Part shown: piece by piece, positions 1-8,557 of the stretch
Layout: every line of letters begins with the position of its first letter
Position numbering within the stretch: the stretch's first letter is position 1
Made by a program: the position numbers and the translations under genes
Source: Manganibacter manganicus
GTDB lineage: Bacteria > Pseudomonadota > Alphaproteobacteria > Rhizobiales > Rhizobiaceae
Direction: 5' to 3'
Assembly: GCF_002075885.1 (NCBI RefSeq)
Contig: NZ_MDET01000056.1
Location: 62,001-126,000 of the forward strand
Length of the DNA: 64,000 bases
Notes under the pieces: model-generated
The model's input: only the letters and a program-made list of their open reading frames with translations
Told to the model about the DNA's origin: nothing
Database searches by the model: none

Positions 1-1168
1 CGATGCACAATGTCACCAGCGCGGTGTTGAGGTCGCGCCGCTCCAGTTCATCCAGCACCGTGCCCAGGATCATCGCGCCGGTCGCGCCGAGCGGATGGCC
101 CATGGCAATCGCTCCGCCATTGACGTTGAGCCTGTCGATCGGAATGTCGAAGGCCTGGATATAGCGCAGCACGACAGCGGCGAAGGCCTCGTTGAGTTCG
201 AACAGGTCGATGTCGGAGAGTTTCATCTTCGCGCGCTTCAGCAGCTTTTCGGTCACATCGACCGGACCAGTCAGCATCAGCACCGGCTCCGAGCCGATAT
301 TGGCGAAGGCGCGGATGCGCGCGCGCGGTTTCACGCCGAGCGCCTTTCCGGCTTTCTTCGAGCCGAGCAGCACCGCAGCCGCGCCATCGACGATGCCGGA
401 GGAATTGCCGGCATGATGCACATGGTTGATCGTCTCGATCTCGGGGTGCTTCTGCACCGCCACAGCGTCGAAACCGCCCATCTCGCCCGGCATGACGAAG
501 GATGGATTGAGTGCCGCCAGCGCCTGCATGTCGGTGCCGGGGCGCATATGCTCGTCATGATCGAGAATGGTCAGGCCGTTCTGATCCCTGACCGGGACCA
601 CCGACTTGCCGAAATAGCCTTTTGCCCAGGCATTGGCGGCGCGCTTCTGGCTCTCCACCGCATAGGCGTCCACATCGTCACGCGAAAATCCGTATTTGGT
701 GGCGATAAGATCGGCCGAAATGCCCTGCGGCACGAACCAAGCAGGCAGGCCGACTGATGGGTCCATGAACCACGCGCCGCCCGACATGCCCATGCCGACG
801 CGGCTCATCGATTCCACGCCACCGGCAATCACGATATCGTCGGCGCCTTGCGCGATCTTGGCCGCGCCGAGATTGACGGCATCCAGCCCTGAGGCGCAGA
901 AACGTGAAATCTGCATGCCCGGCGTCCTGAAATCATAGCCCGCTTCGAAAGCTGCCGCACGCGGAATGACCGCACCGGCCTCGCCGACCGGATCGACGCA
1001 GCCGAAGATGATGTCATCGACCTTGGCCGTATCCAGCCCGTTGCGGTCGCGAATGGCTTCCAGCGTTCGGGCGGCCAGCCGCACTGCCGAAACCTCGTGC
1101 AGCGCGCCATCCTTCTTGCCACGCCCTCGCGGGGTGCGCACCGCATCATAGACGAAAGCGTCAGCCAT
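1..1168 (-). CDS. Acetyl-CoA C-acetyltransferase (thiolase), 3' end outside window
   Basis: Thiolase-family enzyme that cleaves 3-ketoacyl-CoA with CoA in the last step of beta-oxidation, or condenses two acetyl-CoA in reverse. The minus strand is open from an ATG at 1166-1168 to the left edge, giving about 389 residues, so only the last dozen or so of a usual 400-residue protein are missing. Visible hallmarks are the active-site cysteine region (SRFCASGLDAVN), the GIVDGAAAVLLGS stretch, and the C-terminal signature NVNGGAIAMGHPLGATGA with its catalytic His. The ATG is preceded by AGGAGCAGCAGGA. It lies 25 nt downstream of the acyl-CoA dehydrogenase on the same strand, so the two are probably co-transcribed in a fatty-acid or acyl-CoA degradation operon. 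It could be called FadA or FadI; the exact substrate range cannot be read from sequence. Confidence 0.95.
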   Translation of the reverse strand, partial: MADAFVYDAVRTPRGRGKKDGALHEVSAVRLAARTLEAIRDRNGLDTAKVDDIIFGCVDPVGEAGAVIPRAAAFEAGYDFRTPGMQISRFCASGLDAVNLGAAKIAQGADDIVIAGGVESMSRVGMGMSGGAWFMDPSVGLPAWFVPQGISADLIATKYGFSRDDVDAYAVESQKRAANAWAKGYFGKSVVPVRDQNGLTILDHDEHMRPGTDMQALAALNPSFVMPGEMGGFDAVAVQKHPEIETINHVHHAGNSSGIVDGAAAVLLGSKKAGKALGVKPRARIRAFANIGSEPVLMLTGPVDVTEKLLKRAKMKLSDIDLFELNEAFAAVVLRYIQAFDIPIDRLNVNGGAIAMGHPLGATGAMILGTVLDELERRDLNTALVTLCI

Positions 1169-1193
1169 TCCTGCTGCTCCTGTTATGCCGATG

Positions 1194-2990
1194 TTAGAAT
1201 GCCTCTGCCGGCAAAGCCATCATCGCATCCGCACCCGCCGAAATGCGGGCAAGTCGCAAAGCCGTCTCGGGCATGGCATGCTCCATGAAGAAGCGGCCGG
1301 TGGCCAGCTTGTTCTCGTAGAAGGACCTGCCCTCCCCGACATCTTCGGCAATCCGGACCTGCGCTGCCTTGGCCATGCGGCTCCACATATAGCCGAGCGC
1401 CACCAGACCGAAGAGATGCAGATAGTCGGTTGCGGCAGAGCCTGCATTGTCCGGCTCGGACATGGCGTTCTGCATCAGCCACAGTGTAGCTGCCTGAAGA
1501 TCGTTCAGGCTCTTCTTCAGCGCCTTGGTAAAAGGCGTCATCTTTTCATCCGCGCGATTGCCTTCGCAGAAATCGCCGACCTCCTGCATGAACGCCCGCA
1601 TGGCGCGGCCGCCATTCAGAGCCAGCTTGCGGCCGACCAGATCGAGCGCCTGGATACCGTTGGTGCCTTCATAGATCATGGCGATACGGGCATCGCGCAC
1701 GAACTGGCTCATGCCGTTTTCTTCGATATAGCCGTGACCGCCAAAAACCTGCTGCGCCATCACGGCGTGATTGAAGCCTTTGTCGGTGAGCATGCCCTTG
1801 GCCACCGGCGTCAACAGGCCGAGCAGATCGTCGCCAGCTTCGCGCGCCTTCGCATCGCCGGCGCGGTGCGCAATGTCGGATTGCAGCGCCGTCCACAAAA
1901 GCAGCGCGCGACCGCCTTCGTTGAATGCCTTCATCGTCATCAATGTGCGGCGGATATCTGCGTGGACGATAATCGGATCGGCAGGCTTGTCAGGCTCTTT
2001 CGGCCCGGAAAGCGAGCGGCCTTGCAGGCGCTCACGCGCGTAAACCGCGGCATTCTGAAAGGCGACCTCACTAATGGCCAAACCTTGCAGGGCGACTCCG
2101 AGACGCGCCTCGTTCATCATGGTGAACATGGCTTTCAGGCCGCCATTTTCCTCACCCAGAAGGGCACCTTCGGCCCCGTCGTAATTCATCACGCAGGTGG
2201 CATTGCCGTGAATGCCCATTTTCCGCTCAATCGAGCCGCAGGCAACAGCGTTGCGTTTACCAAGACCGCCGCCCTTTGCCAGCTTGAACTTGGGCACGAT
2301 GAACAACGATATGCCCTTGGTGCCCTGCGGCGCGCCTTCGATACGCGCCAGCACAAGATGGACGATGTTTTCGCAAAGATCGTGCTCGCCAGCCGAAATG
2401 AAGATTTTCTGGCCGGAAATGCTGTAGCCGCCCTTGCCGTCCGGAACAGCCCTGGTGCGCAGCAGACCGAGATCGGTGCCGCAATGCGGTTCCGTGAGGT
2501 TCATCGTGCCGGCCCAGCGGCCGTCGACAAGCGCGGGAAGATAAGCCACCTTCTGTTGCTCGCTGCCATGGGCGATGAGAGCGGCGATGGCGCCCTGTGT
2601 CAGCCCCGCATACATCATCAGCGCCATATTGGCGGAGGAGAAATATTCACCCGCCGCCTGATGTAGCGTGTAGGGCAAGCCCTGCCCGCCATGATCCGCC
2701 GGCACCGCCAGTCCCATCCAGCCGCCTTCACGATATCGATCCAACGCCGCCTTGAAACCCTTCGGGGTCGTCACCGAACCATCGTCATGGTGTTGGCAGC
2801 CTTCAAGATCGCCAACGCGGTTCAAAGGCAGCATGACGTTTTCGGCAAGCCTGGCGGCCTCATCGAGAATGACGTCAAGAACATCGGGAGAGGCATCGGA
2901 AAAGCCAGGAAGATCGGCATGCCGCTCGAAACCCAGGACCTCGTTGAGCAGGAAAAGCGTATCCCGGACGGGTGCCCGATAGAGCGTCAT
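1194..2990 (-). CDS. Acyl-CoA dehydrogenase (FadE-type, about 600 aa)
   Basis: FAD-dependent acyl-CoA dehydrogenase, 598 residues, for the first oxidation step of beta-oxidation. This is the long form with a C-terminal extension, common beside thiolase and FadB in alphaproteobacteria. Seen: the N-terminal helical domain, the FAD/substrate strand NLTEPHCGTDLGLLRTRA, the FGGHGYIEENGMSQF segment, and the catalytic-Glu region IYEGTNGIQALDLVGRKL. The reading frame extends upstream to 3089, but ATG 2990 is chosen because it follows a very strong ribosome site (GAGAGGAGGCAGC) and starts the conserved MTLYRAPVRD sequence. A perfect 10-bp-arm palindrome at 3067-3090 lies about 80 nt upstream and probably controls the operon. 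The thiolase follows directly. Confidence 0.95.
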   Translation of the reverse strand: MTLYRAPVRDTLFLLNEVLGFERHADLPGFSDASPDVLDVILDEAARLAENVMLPLNRVGDLEGCQHHDDGSVTTPKGFKAALDRYREGGWMGLAVPADHGGQGLPYTLHQAAGEYFSSANMALMMYAGLTQGAIAALIAHGSEQQKVAYLPALVDGRWAGTMNLTEPHCGTDLGLLRTRAVPDGKGGYSISGQKIFISAGEHDLCENIVHLVLARIEGAPQGTKGISLFIVPKFKLAKGGGLGKRNAVACGSIERKMGIHGNATCVMNYDGAEGALLGEENGGLKAMFTMMNEARLGVALQGLAISEVAFQNAAVYARERLQGRSLSGPKEPDKPADPIIVHADIRRTLMTMKAFNEGGRALLLWTALQSDIAHRAGDAKAREAGDDLLGLLTPVAKGMLTDKGFNHAVMAQQVFGGHGYIEENGMSQFVRDARIAMIYEGTNGIQALDLVGRKLALNGGRAMRAFMQEVGDFCEGNRADEKMTPFTKALKKSLNDLQAATLWLMQNAMSEPDNAGSAATDYLHLFGLVALGYMWSRMAKAAQVRIAEDVGEGRSFYENKLATGRFFMEHAMPETALRLARISAGADAMMALPAEAF

Positions 2991-3066
2991 GCTGCCTCCT
3001 CTCAAGACCGGTGAGCGCGGCCATAACCGGCAGCCGCGATGAATAGAAAGCGTCTCACCAAGAGAT

Positions 3067-3090
3067 ATTGACGTTTGCGTAAACGTCAAT
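3067..3090. promoter_or_regulatory. Perfect inverted repeat, LiuR-like operator before the acyl-CoA dehydrogenase operon
   Basis: The sequence is ATTGACGTTT, GCGT, AAACGTCAAT: two 10-nt arms that are exact reverse complements around a 4-nt centre. Its form resembles the TTGACGTTTACGTAAACGTCAA-type operators I recall for MerR-family LiuR regulators of branched-chain amino-acid and fatty-acid degradation in proteobacteria. It sits upstream of the acyl-CoA dehydrogenase/thiolase genes and also contains the stop codon of the small gene at 3086-3343. No MerR regulator is encoded in the window. The palindrome is certain; the LiuR assignment is inference. Confidence 0.7.
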
Positions 3091-3343
3091 GGATTATCAC
3101 GGATAATTCGACTTTCCCTTCATGATGCTCACTTCTCGGTCCGACGCTCAGTCGGTTGCTTTGGGTGTTGGGCGCGCGACCGGCGAGCAGGCCGCGCGCC
3201 GTCGACATCAACGTGCCGATTTCGTCGATGGCATCGTCGATCAGCGCCCGTTGCTTCTGCAGGCGGGCGAGTTGCTTTTCCGACTTGTCCAGCGCCATCT
3301 TGAACTGGCGCACCTTGGTGCCGGTCGGGTCGTAAATATTCAT
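3086..3343 (-). CDS. Small conserved-type hypothetical protein, coiled coil, 85 aa
   Basis: An 85-residue protein starting MNIYDPTGTKVRQFKMALDK. Residues 15-50 are heptad-like, charged and Leu/Ile rich (SEKQLARLQKQRALIDDAID), predicting a single coiled coil; the tail is polar. No signal peptide or membrane segment is seen. The frame stays open far upstream, but that part runs antisense to podJ, so ATG 3343 is preferred. It is divergent from the PodJ-like gene, with about 310 nt of shared upstream DNA. Its stop codon falls inside the palindrome at 3067-3090, so transcription of the acyl-CoA dehydrogenase operon may be affected by read-through from it. I do not recognise the family. Confidence 0.6.
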   Translation of the reverse strand: MNIYDPTGTKVRQFKMALDKSEKQLARLQKQRALIDDAIDEIGTLMSTARGLLAGRAPNTQSNRLSVGPRSEHHEGKVELSVIIH

Positions 3344-3655
3344 AATCTGCTTGACCTCGCGCAGCGAGAAAAATGCAAGCGACGCATTTTGGCCGGCCGT
3401 GCCCTGTCTGGCACCCGCCCGGCACGAAGCTCCGCGCTTCTTAAGTTTGGTTAACGGCTTGTTTACCACGTTGGGCGAAAGGTGCGCGTGTCGGTTGTCC
3501 GTATTCCTTCCTGTAACGCGTTGTTCACGGATATTCGAAGCGGGCTGGAGCGCCGGACGCATCTTGCGCCTTCGCGACAGGATTTCCGCCCGTTTCCGAC
3601 ATGACTTCAATGGGGAAACTGGCCCGTAGCGGCCATTTTGGAAACGGGCGCCTCG
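3344..3655. other. Divergent intergenic region upstream of podJ-like gene
   Basis: 312 nt between two divergent genes, carrying both promoters. At 3441-3455 there is TTAAGTTTGGTTAAC, a pair of TTAA half-sites separated by 6 nt and ending in C. This is one base short of the TTAA-N7-TTAAC consensus of the cell-cycle regulator CtrA. CtrA control would suit a polarity gene but is only inference. An open frame at 3351-3629 shows no recognisable protein and is not called. Confidence 0.45.
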
Positions 3656-6600
3656 ATGAACAGCAAGCGGTCTTATCTCGACAGCCTCAATATCGGCCGG
3701 GAACGGCGCCCGCATGTGACACTCGATCAGTTGAATCGCTCGCTGGAAGCGCTTGAACAGAAGCTGGATCAAGCGCGCGACGAATCGCCCACGACGGCAG
3801 CCCATGATGCCCCGCGCTACGGCCGCGCCCGGCCCTATGAAGGCTTGGGCGCCGCCGCCGCTGCCCGTGAGGTTCCGGAGCCTCGGCAGGCGCGCCAGAC
3901 ACAGGAAGAACCGGCATACGATCCGGCCTACCAGGCAATCGCTCGCGACATCGAGCGCGTCAACAGCCAGGAAGACGGCATTGCAATCGTCAGCCGCATT
4001 GCTTCGGAATTGCGCGGCTTGCGCGAAGAATTGCGTCATCAAATGAGCACCGGCTTGCAGCGTGAATTCGAGACGTTGCGCCAGGATGCACACGCCGCTC
4101 CGCACGCCAAAGACGGCAGCGAACTTGCGCGCGAATTCGAGCGGCTTTCAGGCGCCATCCAGAATCTTGCCGAGAAAAGCGACGAGCGTGGCATCAATCT
4201 TCTGCGTCTCGACGTCGAACAGGTGAAAACCGCGCTCGACACTTTGGCGCGCGAGGAAAGCGTGCAGGCCGTGGACCGGCATTGGGACGAGTTCCACCGC
4301 CGTTGGGACGAATTCGAAACCCGGTTCGAAGATGGCGGCAAGAGCGGCACGAACGGGCCGGCTATGACCATGTTTGGCAAACGTCTCGAACAGATCGGTG
4401 AGACTGTCAATCGGCTGCCGGAATCGCTGCCGCTGCGCTCGCTGGACGAGAAGCTGCGCACCTTGGCTGGCGCGGTCGAACACTTCGCCAACCAGCAGGG
4501 AGAGCATGGCGGCGAAATCATGACTATGATCGATGAGCGGCTGGACGAGATTTCTCGCGCCATCGTCGCCTCGGCCGCCACGCAGGCACAGAGCTTTGAC
4601 CCCGAGGCCTTCCAACGCATAGAACAACGCATCGCCTCGCTGGCTCACCAGATCGAGGAAATCACGGAAGACCGCCCGAACAGCGAGGTGATCGAGAGGC
4701 TCAATACCCTTTCACGGCGTGTCGATGAGCTTTCCACCCGTGCCGCACTGCCTGAACAGGCGATGGATCGGCTCGGCCAGCAGATCGCATTGATCGCCGA
4801 GCGTGTCGAACGCGCGCCATCGGTGCCCGACACAAGCCATCTTCTGGAGGGACTGGAGCAACGCTTCGATCTGTTCGCACGCGCTCTGGAGCGCCGTCAG
4901 GAAGATGCAGCGGCACAAAGCGGCCTTCTGTTCCACGATCTGGAAAAGCGTCTCGACGAGGTAGCTGAACGGCTCGACCGTCAGCATCCGGTGGCATTCG
5001 ACAGCACCGACATCTTGAACGCCCTCGACGCACGTTTTAGCGCCCTCGCTTCGCGCCTGGACAACCCCAATGTCAACACGGCCGAGCAGAACGCCATTCG
5101 CGGGCTGGAAAGCCGGCTGGAAAATATTTCGGGCCGTCTCGAAGCCTCGGCCGCACAGATGGCCGGGATCGATCCCGATTTGATCCGCAGCCTCGAATCG
5201 CAGGTCTCAGGCCTGTCTGCCCACCTGTCGAAGCCAGGCACGCCGCTGCCCGAATTCGAAGACATCAGCCCGCGCCTGCAGGAGATCGAAAAGGCCCTGA
5301 ACGGCACGCGCAAATCCGTGCTGGAAGCGGCGCGCGAGGCCGCTGAAAACGCCGTACGCAACTTTGCCGGGTCCAACGGCGAGGCGACCGCCGTTTCGGG
5401 CCTGGTGCAGGATCTCAAGACGCTCGAAGCCTTGACCCGCCGCTCCGACGAGCGCAATGCGCGGACATTCGAGGCAATCCACGACACGCTGCTCAAGATC
5501 GTCGAGCGACTGGGTTCGCTTGAAGGTCCCGAGTCGGACCGTTCTTTCAAAGACAGCGCCGCCAGCGGCAAGATTTCCGTGCAGAATGCACCCGCCCTCG
5601 ATCTTGACGAAGCCCTTCCACTCGCCAGCGCCGACGAAGACACCTTCGAACTCACTCAACGCACGCCGGCGGAAGCGGCGGCCGAGGCCGCCAAGGCTGC
5701 AATCGGCAATAGTGGAAAAAGCATAGACAAGGATAAAAACCACAAGAAGTCCATGCTCGGCGGCCTTGCCCGCGCCTTCAGCAACCGCAAGGGAGCGACG
5801 AGACAGCCCGCCCGGACCCAGCCGGTATCGACACCGGCCGAACCCGAACCAAAGGCGGTAGCGCCCTCGGTCGAACTCGATGAGCCGATCGAACCCGGCG
5901 TGATCAATCGTCCGCTCGTTCCGGGTTCGGGGGCTCCTGATCTCAATGCGATCATGAAGCGCGTGCGCGACGAGCGTGCGCAGACCTCGAAGCCGGAAAG
6001 CAATGAAACAGCCAAGTCCGACTTCATCGCGGCAGCGCGCCGGGCAGCGCAGGCAGCAGCAGCCGAAGCAGAGTCACTGAAGAAAAAACAGTCCTCGACC
6101 GGCGGTATCGCCAAGGGGCGGTTCGGCGACATGTTGAAGGTGCGCCGCAAGACCATGCTGATGGCGGCCGGAGCGGTGATGCTGGCGCTGGCTGGTCTGC
6201 AACTCGGCAAAGCCTACATGAACGACACCATGCAGGTCGCGACACACGCCGCCAAAATCCCGTCGTCGCAGACCGCGGCAACAGCGTCGACCAAGCCGAA
6301 CCAGCCGGTGGTCCGTGCCGCCGCACCGGTGAAAACACAATCCGCTGCCGCATTTGCAATACCTTCGCGCCCGAGGACGGAGCCGGTCAGCACCAAAATA
6401 CCGGCGCTGGTGCCCCAACCCGTAAAGCCTGTGGTACAGGCGCCGATGGCAGCGGCCCAGACATCGCTGACGGCGACACAAGACATGCTGCCGGGCGTGG
6501 ACGAAGATGAAAAGACGAGCGCGCTGCCGCCCGTCATTTCTTCCAAACCAACACTTCCCGAACCTGCGGTCCGGCAGCAGGCAAACGCCGCAGATCCCAC

Positions 6601-7453
6601 GATCGAAGTTCCCGCCGAGATCGGCCCGGCGGCGCTGCGCGACGCAGCAACCAAAGGCGACGCAAAGGCATTATTCGAGATCGGCTCACGTTATGCCGAT
6701 GGGCGCGGCATCACGCAGGATATGGCAACCGCCGCGAAATGGTACGAGAGAGCGGCCAATCTCGGCTTTGCACCGGCCCAGTACCGTATCGGCAATTTCT
6801 ATGAGAAAGGCGTCGGCGTCGAGCGCGATATCAAGAAGGCCAAGACCTGGTATCAGATGGCGGCCGAGCAGGGCAATGCCAGCGCCATGCACAATCTGGC
6901 CGTACTGTTCGCCATGGCCGCCGACGGCCCGCCCGATAATGAATCGGCCGCACGCTGGTTCCAGGCCGCAGCCGATCTCGGCGTCAAGGACAGCCAGTTC
7001 AACCTCGGTATCCTCACCGCCAAGGGCGTGGGCGTGAAGCAGAACCTCGAAGAGGCCTATAAGTGGTTCGAACTGGTCGCTGAGAGCGGTGACAAGGATG
7101 CTGCAGCCAAGCGGGACGAGGTGGCCAAAGCGTTGCGTCCCGAGCAACTCGAACGTGCCCGCGCGGCCGCCAAATTGTGGAAAGCCAAGCCGATCAACCA
7201 GATTGCCAATTCCGCAGATATTCCCGAATCCTGGCAGGATGCGCCGACGACGACCGCCGGCATCGATATGACAAAGGCCGTACGCAACATCCAGCGCATC
7301 CTCAACAAGAACGGCTATCCGGCCGGCAGCGACGACGGGGTCATGGGTGACAAGACCCGCAACGCCATCATGGCATTTCAGAGCGACAACGACATGAACC
7401 CGACCGGCCAGGTCGATAAAAAGCTGGTCAAGGCGCTGCTGGCCCGCAAATAG
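3656..7453 (+). CDS. podJ: PodJ-like polar organelle development protein (coiled coil, TM, Sel1, peptidoglycan-binding)
   Basis: Large (1265 aa) polarity scaffold of the alphaproteobacterial PodJ type. Residues 1 to about 650 are a charged cytoplasmic region dominated by coiled coil. A single membrane segment lies near residues 833-853 (MLMAAGAVMLALAGLQLG). It is followed by an Ala/Pro/Lys-rich periplasmic linker, then four Sel1-type repeats (about 991-1155, for example ALFEIGSRYADGRGITQD). A C-terminal peptidoglycan-binding domain occupies about 1204-1265 (NIQRILNKNGYPAG, DGVMGDKTRNAIMAFQ). The order matches PodJ of Caulobacter and Sinorhizobium, which sits at a cell pole and recruits development factors. 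A TTG at 3638 is in frame upstream, but ATG 3656 (MNSKRSYLDSLN) fits the family start. A hairpin follows the stop. Confidence 0.85.
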   Translation: MNSKRSYLDSLNIGRERRPHVTLDQLNRSLEALEQKLDQARDESPTTAAHDAPRYGRARPYEGLGAAAAAREVPEPRQARQTQEEPAYDPAYQAIARDIERVNSQEDGIAIVSRIASELRGLREELRHQMSTGLQREFETLRQDAHAAPHAKDGSELAREFERLSGAIQNLAEKSDERGINLLRLDVEQVKTALDTLAREESVQAVDRHWDEFHRRWDEFETRFEDGGKSGTNGPAMTMFGKRLEQIGETVNRLPESLPLRSLDEKLRTLAGAVEHFANQQGEHGGEIMTMIDERLDEISRAIVASAATQAQSFDPEAFQRIEQRIASLAHQIEEITEDRPNSEVIERLNTLSRRVDELSTRAALPEQAMDRLGQQIALIAERVERAPSVPDTSHLLEGLEQRFDLFARALERRQEDAAAQSGLLFHDLEKRLDEVAERLDRQHPVAFDSTDILNALDARFSALASRLDNPNVNTAEQNAIRGLESRLENISGRLEASAAQMAGIDPDLIRSLESQVSGLSAHLSKPGTPLPEFEDISPRLQEIEKALNGTRKSVLEAAREAAENAVRNFAGSNGEATAVSGLVQDLKTLEALTRRSDERNARTFEAIHDTLLKIVERLGSLEGPESDRSFKDSAASGKISVQNAPALDLDEALPLASADEDTFELTQRTPAEAAAEAAKAAIGNSGKSIDKDKNHKKSMLGGLARAFSNRKGATRQPARTQPVSTPAEPEPKAVAPSVELDEPIEPGVINRPLVPGSGAPDLNAIMKRVRDERAQTSKPESNETAKSDFIAAARRAAQAAAAEAESLKKKQSSTGGIAKGRFGDMLKVRRKTMLMAAGAVMLALAGLQLGKAYMNDTMQVATHAAKIPSSQTAATASTKPNQPVVRAAAPVKTQSAAAFAIPSRPRTEPVSTKIPALVPQPVKPVVQAPMAAAQTSLTATQDMLPGVDEDEKTSALPPVISSKPTLPEPAVRQQANAADPTIEVPAEIGPAALRDAATKGDAKALFEIGSRYADGRGITQDMATAAKWYERAANLGFAPAQYRIGNFYEKGVGVERDIKKAKTWYQMAAEQGNASAMHNLAVLFAMAADGPPDNESAARWFQAAADLGVKDSQFNLGILTAKGVGVKQNLEEAYKWFELVAESGDKDAAAKRDEVAKALRPEQLERARAAAKLWKAKPINQIANSADIPESWQDAPTTTAGIDMTKAVRNIQRILNKNGYPAGSDDGVMGDKTRNAIMAFQSDNDMNPTGQVDKKLVKALLARK

Positions 7454-7454
7454 C

Positions 7455-7485
7455 GGCATGAGCGTCGCGTTCACGACGCCATGCC
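7455..7485 (+). terminator. Imperfect hairpin directly after podJ-like gene
   Basis: GGCATG and GCGTCG pair with CGACGC and ATGCC around the loop CGTTCA, starting one base after the stop codon. Only a weak T-containing stretch (TTACATT) follows, so it could be a poor intrinsic terminator or an mRNA 3'-end stabilising hairpin. Confidence 0.4.
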
Positions 7486-7633
7486 TTACATTCGCCTGCT
7501 AACCGGCTGACATGGTTCTCGTTTTGCTGCGCAATGGCGTTTGCGCGGCATTGCAAGAACAGGTTAGCTTTTCAGTGTTATATCCCCATGGCGGCGATCT
7601 GCGCCGCATGGCAGGTTTGATCGAGTTGGACGG

Positions 7634-8557
7634 GTGAGCATCTATCTCCCGATCGCGGAAATTTCCGTCAATGTCTTCGTGCTGCTGGCCATGGGCGGAG
7701 CAGTCGGCTTCCTGTCGGGCATGTTCGGGGTCGGCGGCGGATTCCTGATTACCCCGCTCCTCATCTTCTACAACATTCCGCCGGCGATCGCGGTAGCCAC
7801 CGGCGCCAACCAGGTCATCGCTTCGTCTTTTTCCGGAGCGCTGTCACATCTCAAGCGTGGTACGCTTGATTTCAAGCTCGCCGGGGTGCTGCTCGCCGGT
7901 GGCATTGTCGGCTCGACCGGCGGCATCTATGTCTTTTCAGTCCTGCGCAGTATCGGCCAGCTCGATCTGTTCATTTCACTGCTCTACGTCATCATGCTCG
8001 GCACTGTGGGCGGGCTGATGCTGGTGGAAAGCGTCAACGCGCTTCGCGCCAGCCGGGGTGGCTCCCCGCTTCCACTGAAAAAGCCGGGCCAGCACAACTG
8101 GATCCACCGGCTGCCGCTCAAGATGCGCTTCCGCGCCTCGAAACTGTTCGTCAGCGTCATCCCCGTGCTGGCGCTCGGCGCCGGCATCGGCTTCCTGTCT
8201 GCGATTATGGGCGTCGGTGGCGGCTTCATCATGGTGCCAGCCCTGATCTACCTGCTCAGGGTGCCGACCAATGTCGTTATCGGCACGTCTCTCTTCCAGA
8301 TTATCTTCACCTCCGCCTACACCACCTTCATCCATGCCACGACCAACTACACGGTCGATATCATCCTCGCCTTCCTGTTGATGGTCGGCGGCGTGGCCGG
8401 CGCTCAATACGGCGCCAAGGCGGGACAAAAGCTGCGGGGCGAACAATTGCGCGCGCTGTTGGCGCTGCTCGTCCTTGCCGTGGCGCTCAGGCTCGCGGTC
8501 GACCTGTTCGTGAAGCCACCCAGCATCTATTCCCTCAGCGCCGTGGGGCTGGGCTGA
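7634..8557 (+). CDS. TauE/SafE-family (TSUP) sulfite/organic-anion exporter
   Basis: Inner-membrane transporter of the TSUP family, 307 residues. Members export sulfite, sulfoacetate or related anions. The two-fold internal repeat is visible as glycine-rich motifs GMFGVGGGFLITPLLI near residue 35 and GFLSAIMGVGGGFIMVPALI near residue 183, each starting a bundle of hydrophobic helices. A basic cytoplasmic loop with KKPGQHNWIHRLP separates the halves. It begins at GTG 7634 after GAGTTGGACGG. Its stop overlaps the ATG of the next gene by one base (TGATG), so it is translationally coupled to the TIGR02186 protein. The pair is common in alphaproteobacteria. Substrate unproven; a sulfur anion is the likeliest choice. 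Confidence 0.9.
   Translation: MSIYLPIAEISVNVFVLLAMGGAVGFLSGMFGVGGGFLITPLLIFYNIPPAIAVATGANQVIASSFSGALSHLKRGTLDFKLAGVLLAGGIVGSTGGIYVFSVLRSIGQLDLFISLLYVIMLGTVGGLMLVESVNALRASRGGSPLPLKKPGQHNWIHRLPLKMRFRASKLFVSVIPVLALGAGIGFLSAIMGVGGGFIMVPALIYLLRVPTNVVIGTSLFQIIFTSAYTTFIHATTNYTVDIILAFLLMVGGVAGAQYGAKAGQKLRGEQLRALLALLVLAVALRLAVDLFVKPPSIYSLSAVGLG

Noticed and set aside
1..1168. Thiolase as a truncated pseudogene
   Set aside because: It is only cut by the window edge; motifs are intact to the last visible codon.
1185..2666. 493-codon open frame on the plus strand
   Set aside because: Antisense shadow of the acyl-CoA dehydrogenase; its translation has a His/Arg-rich shadow composition and no family motifs.
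3086..4105. Long version (339 aa) of the small minus-strand gene
   Set aside because: The upstream part is antisense to the PodJ-like coding region; only the last 85 codons look like protein.
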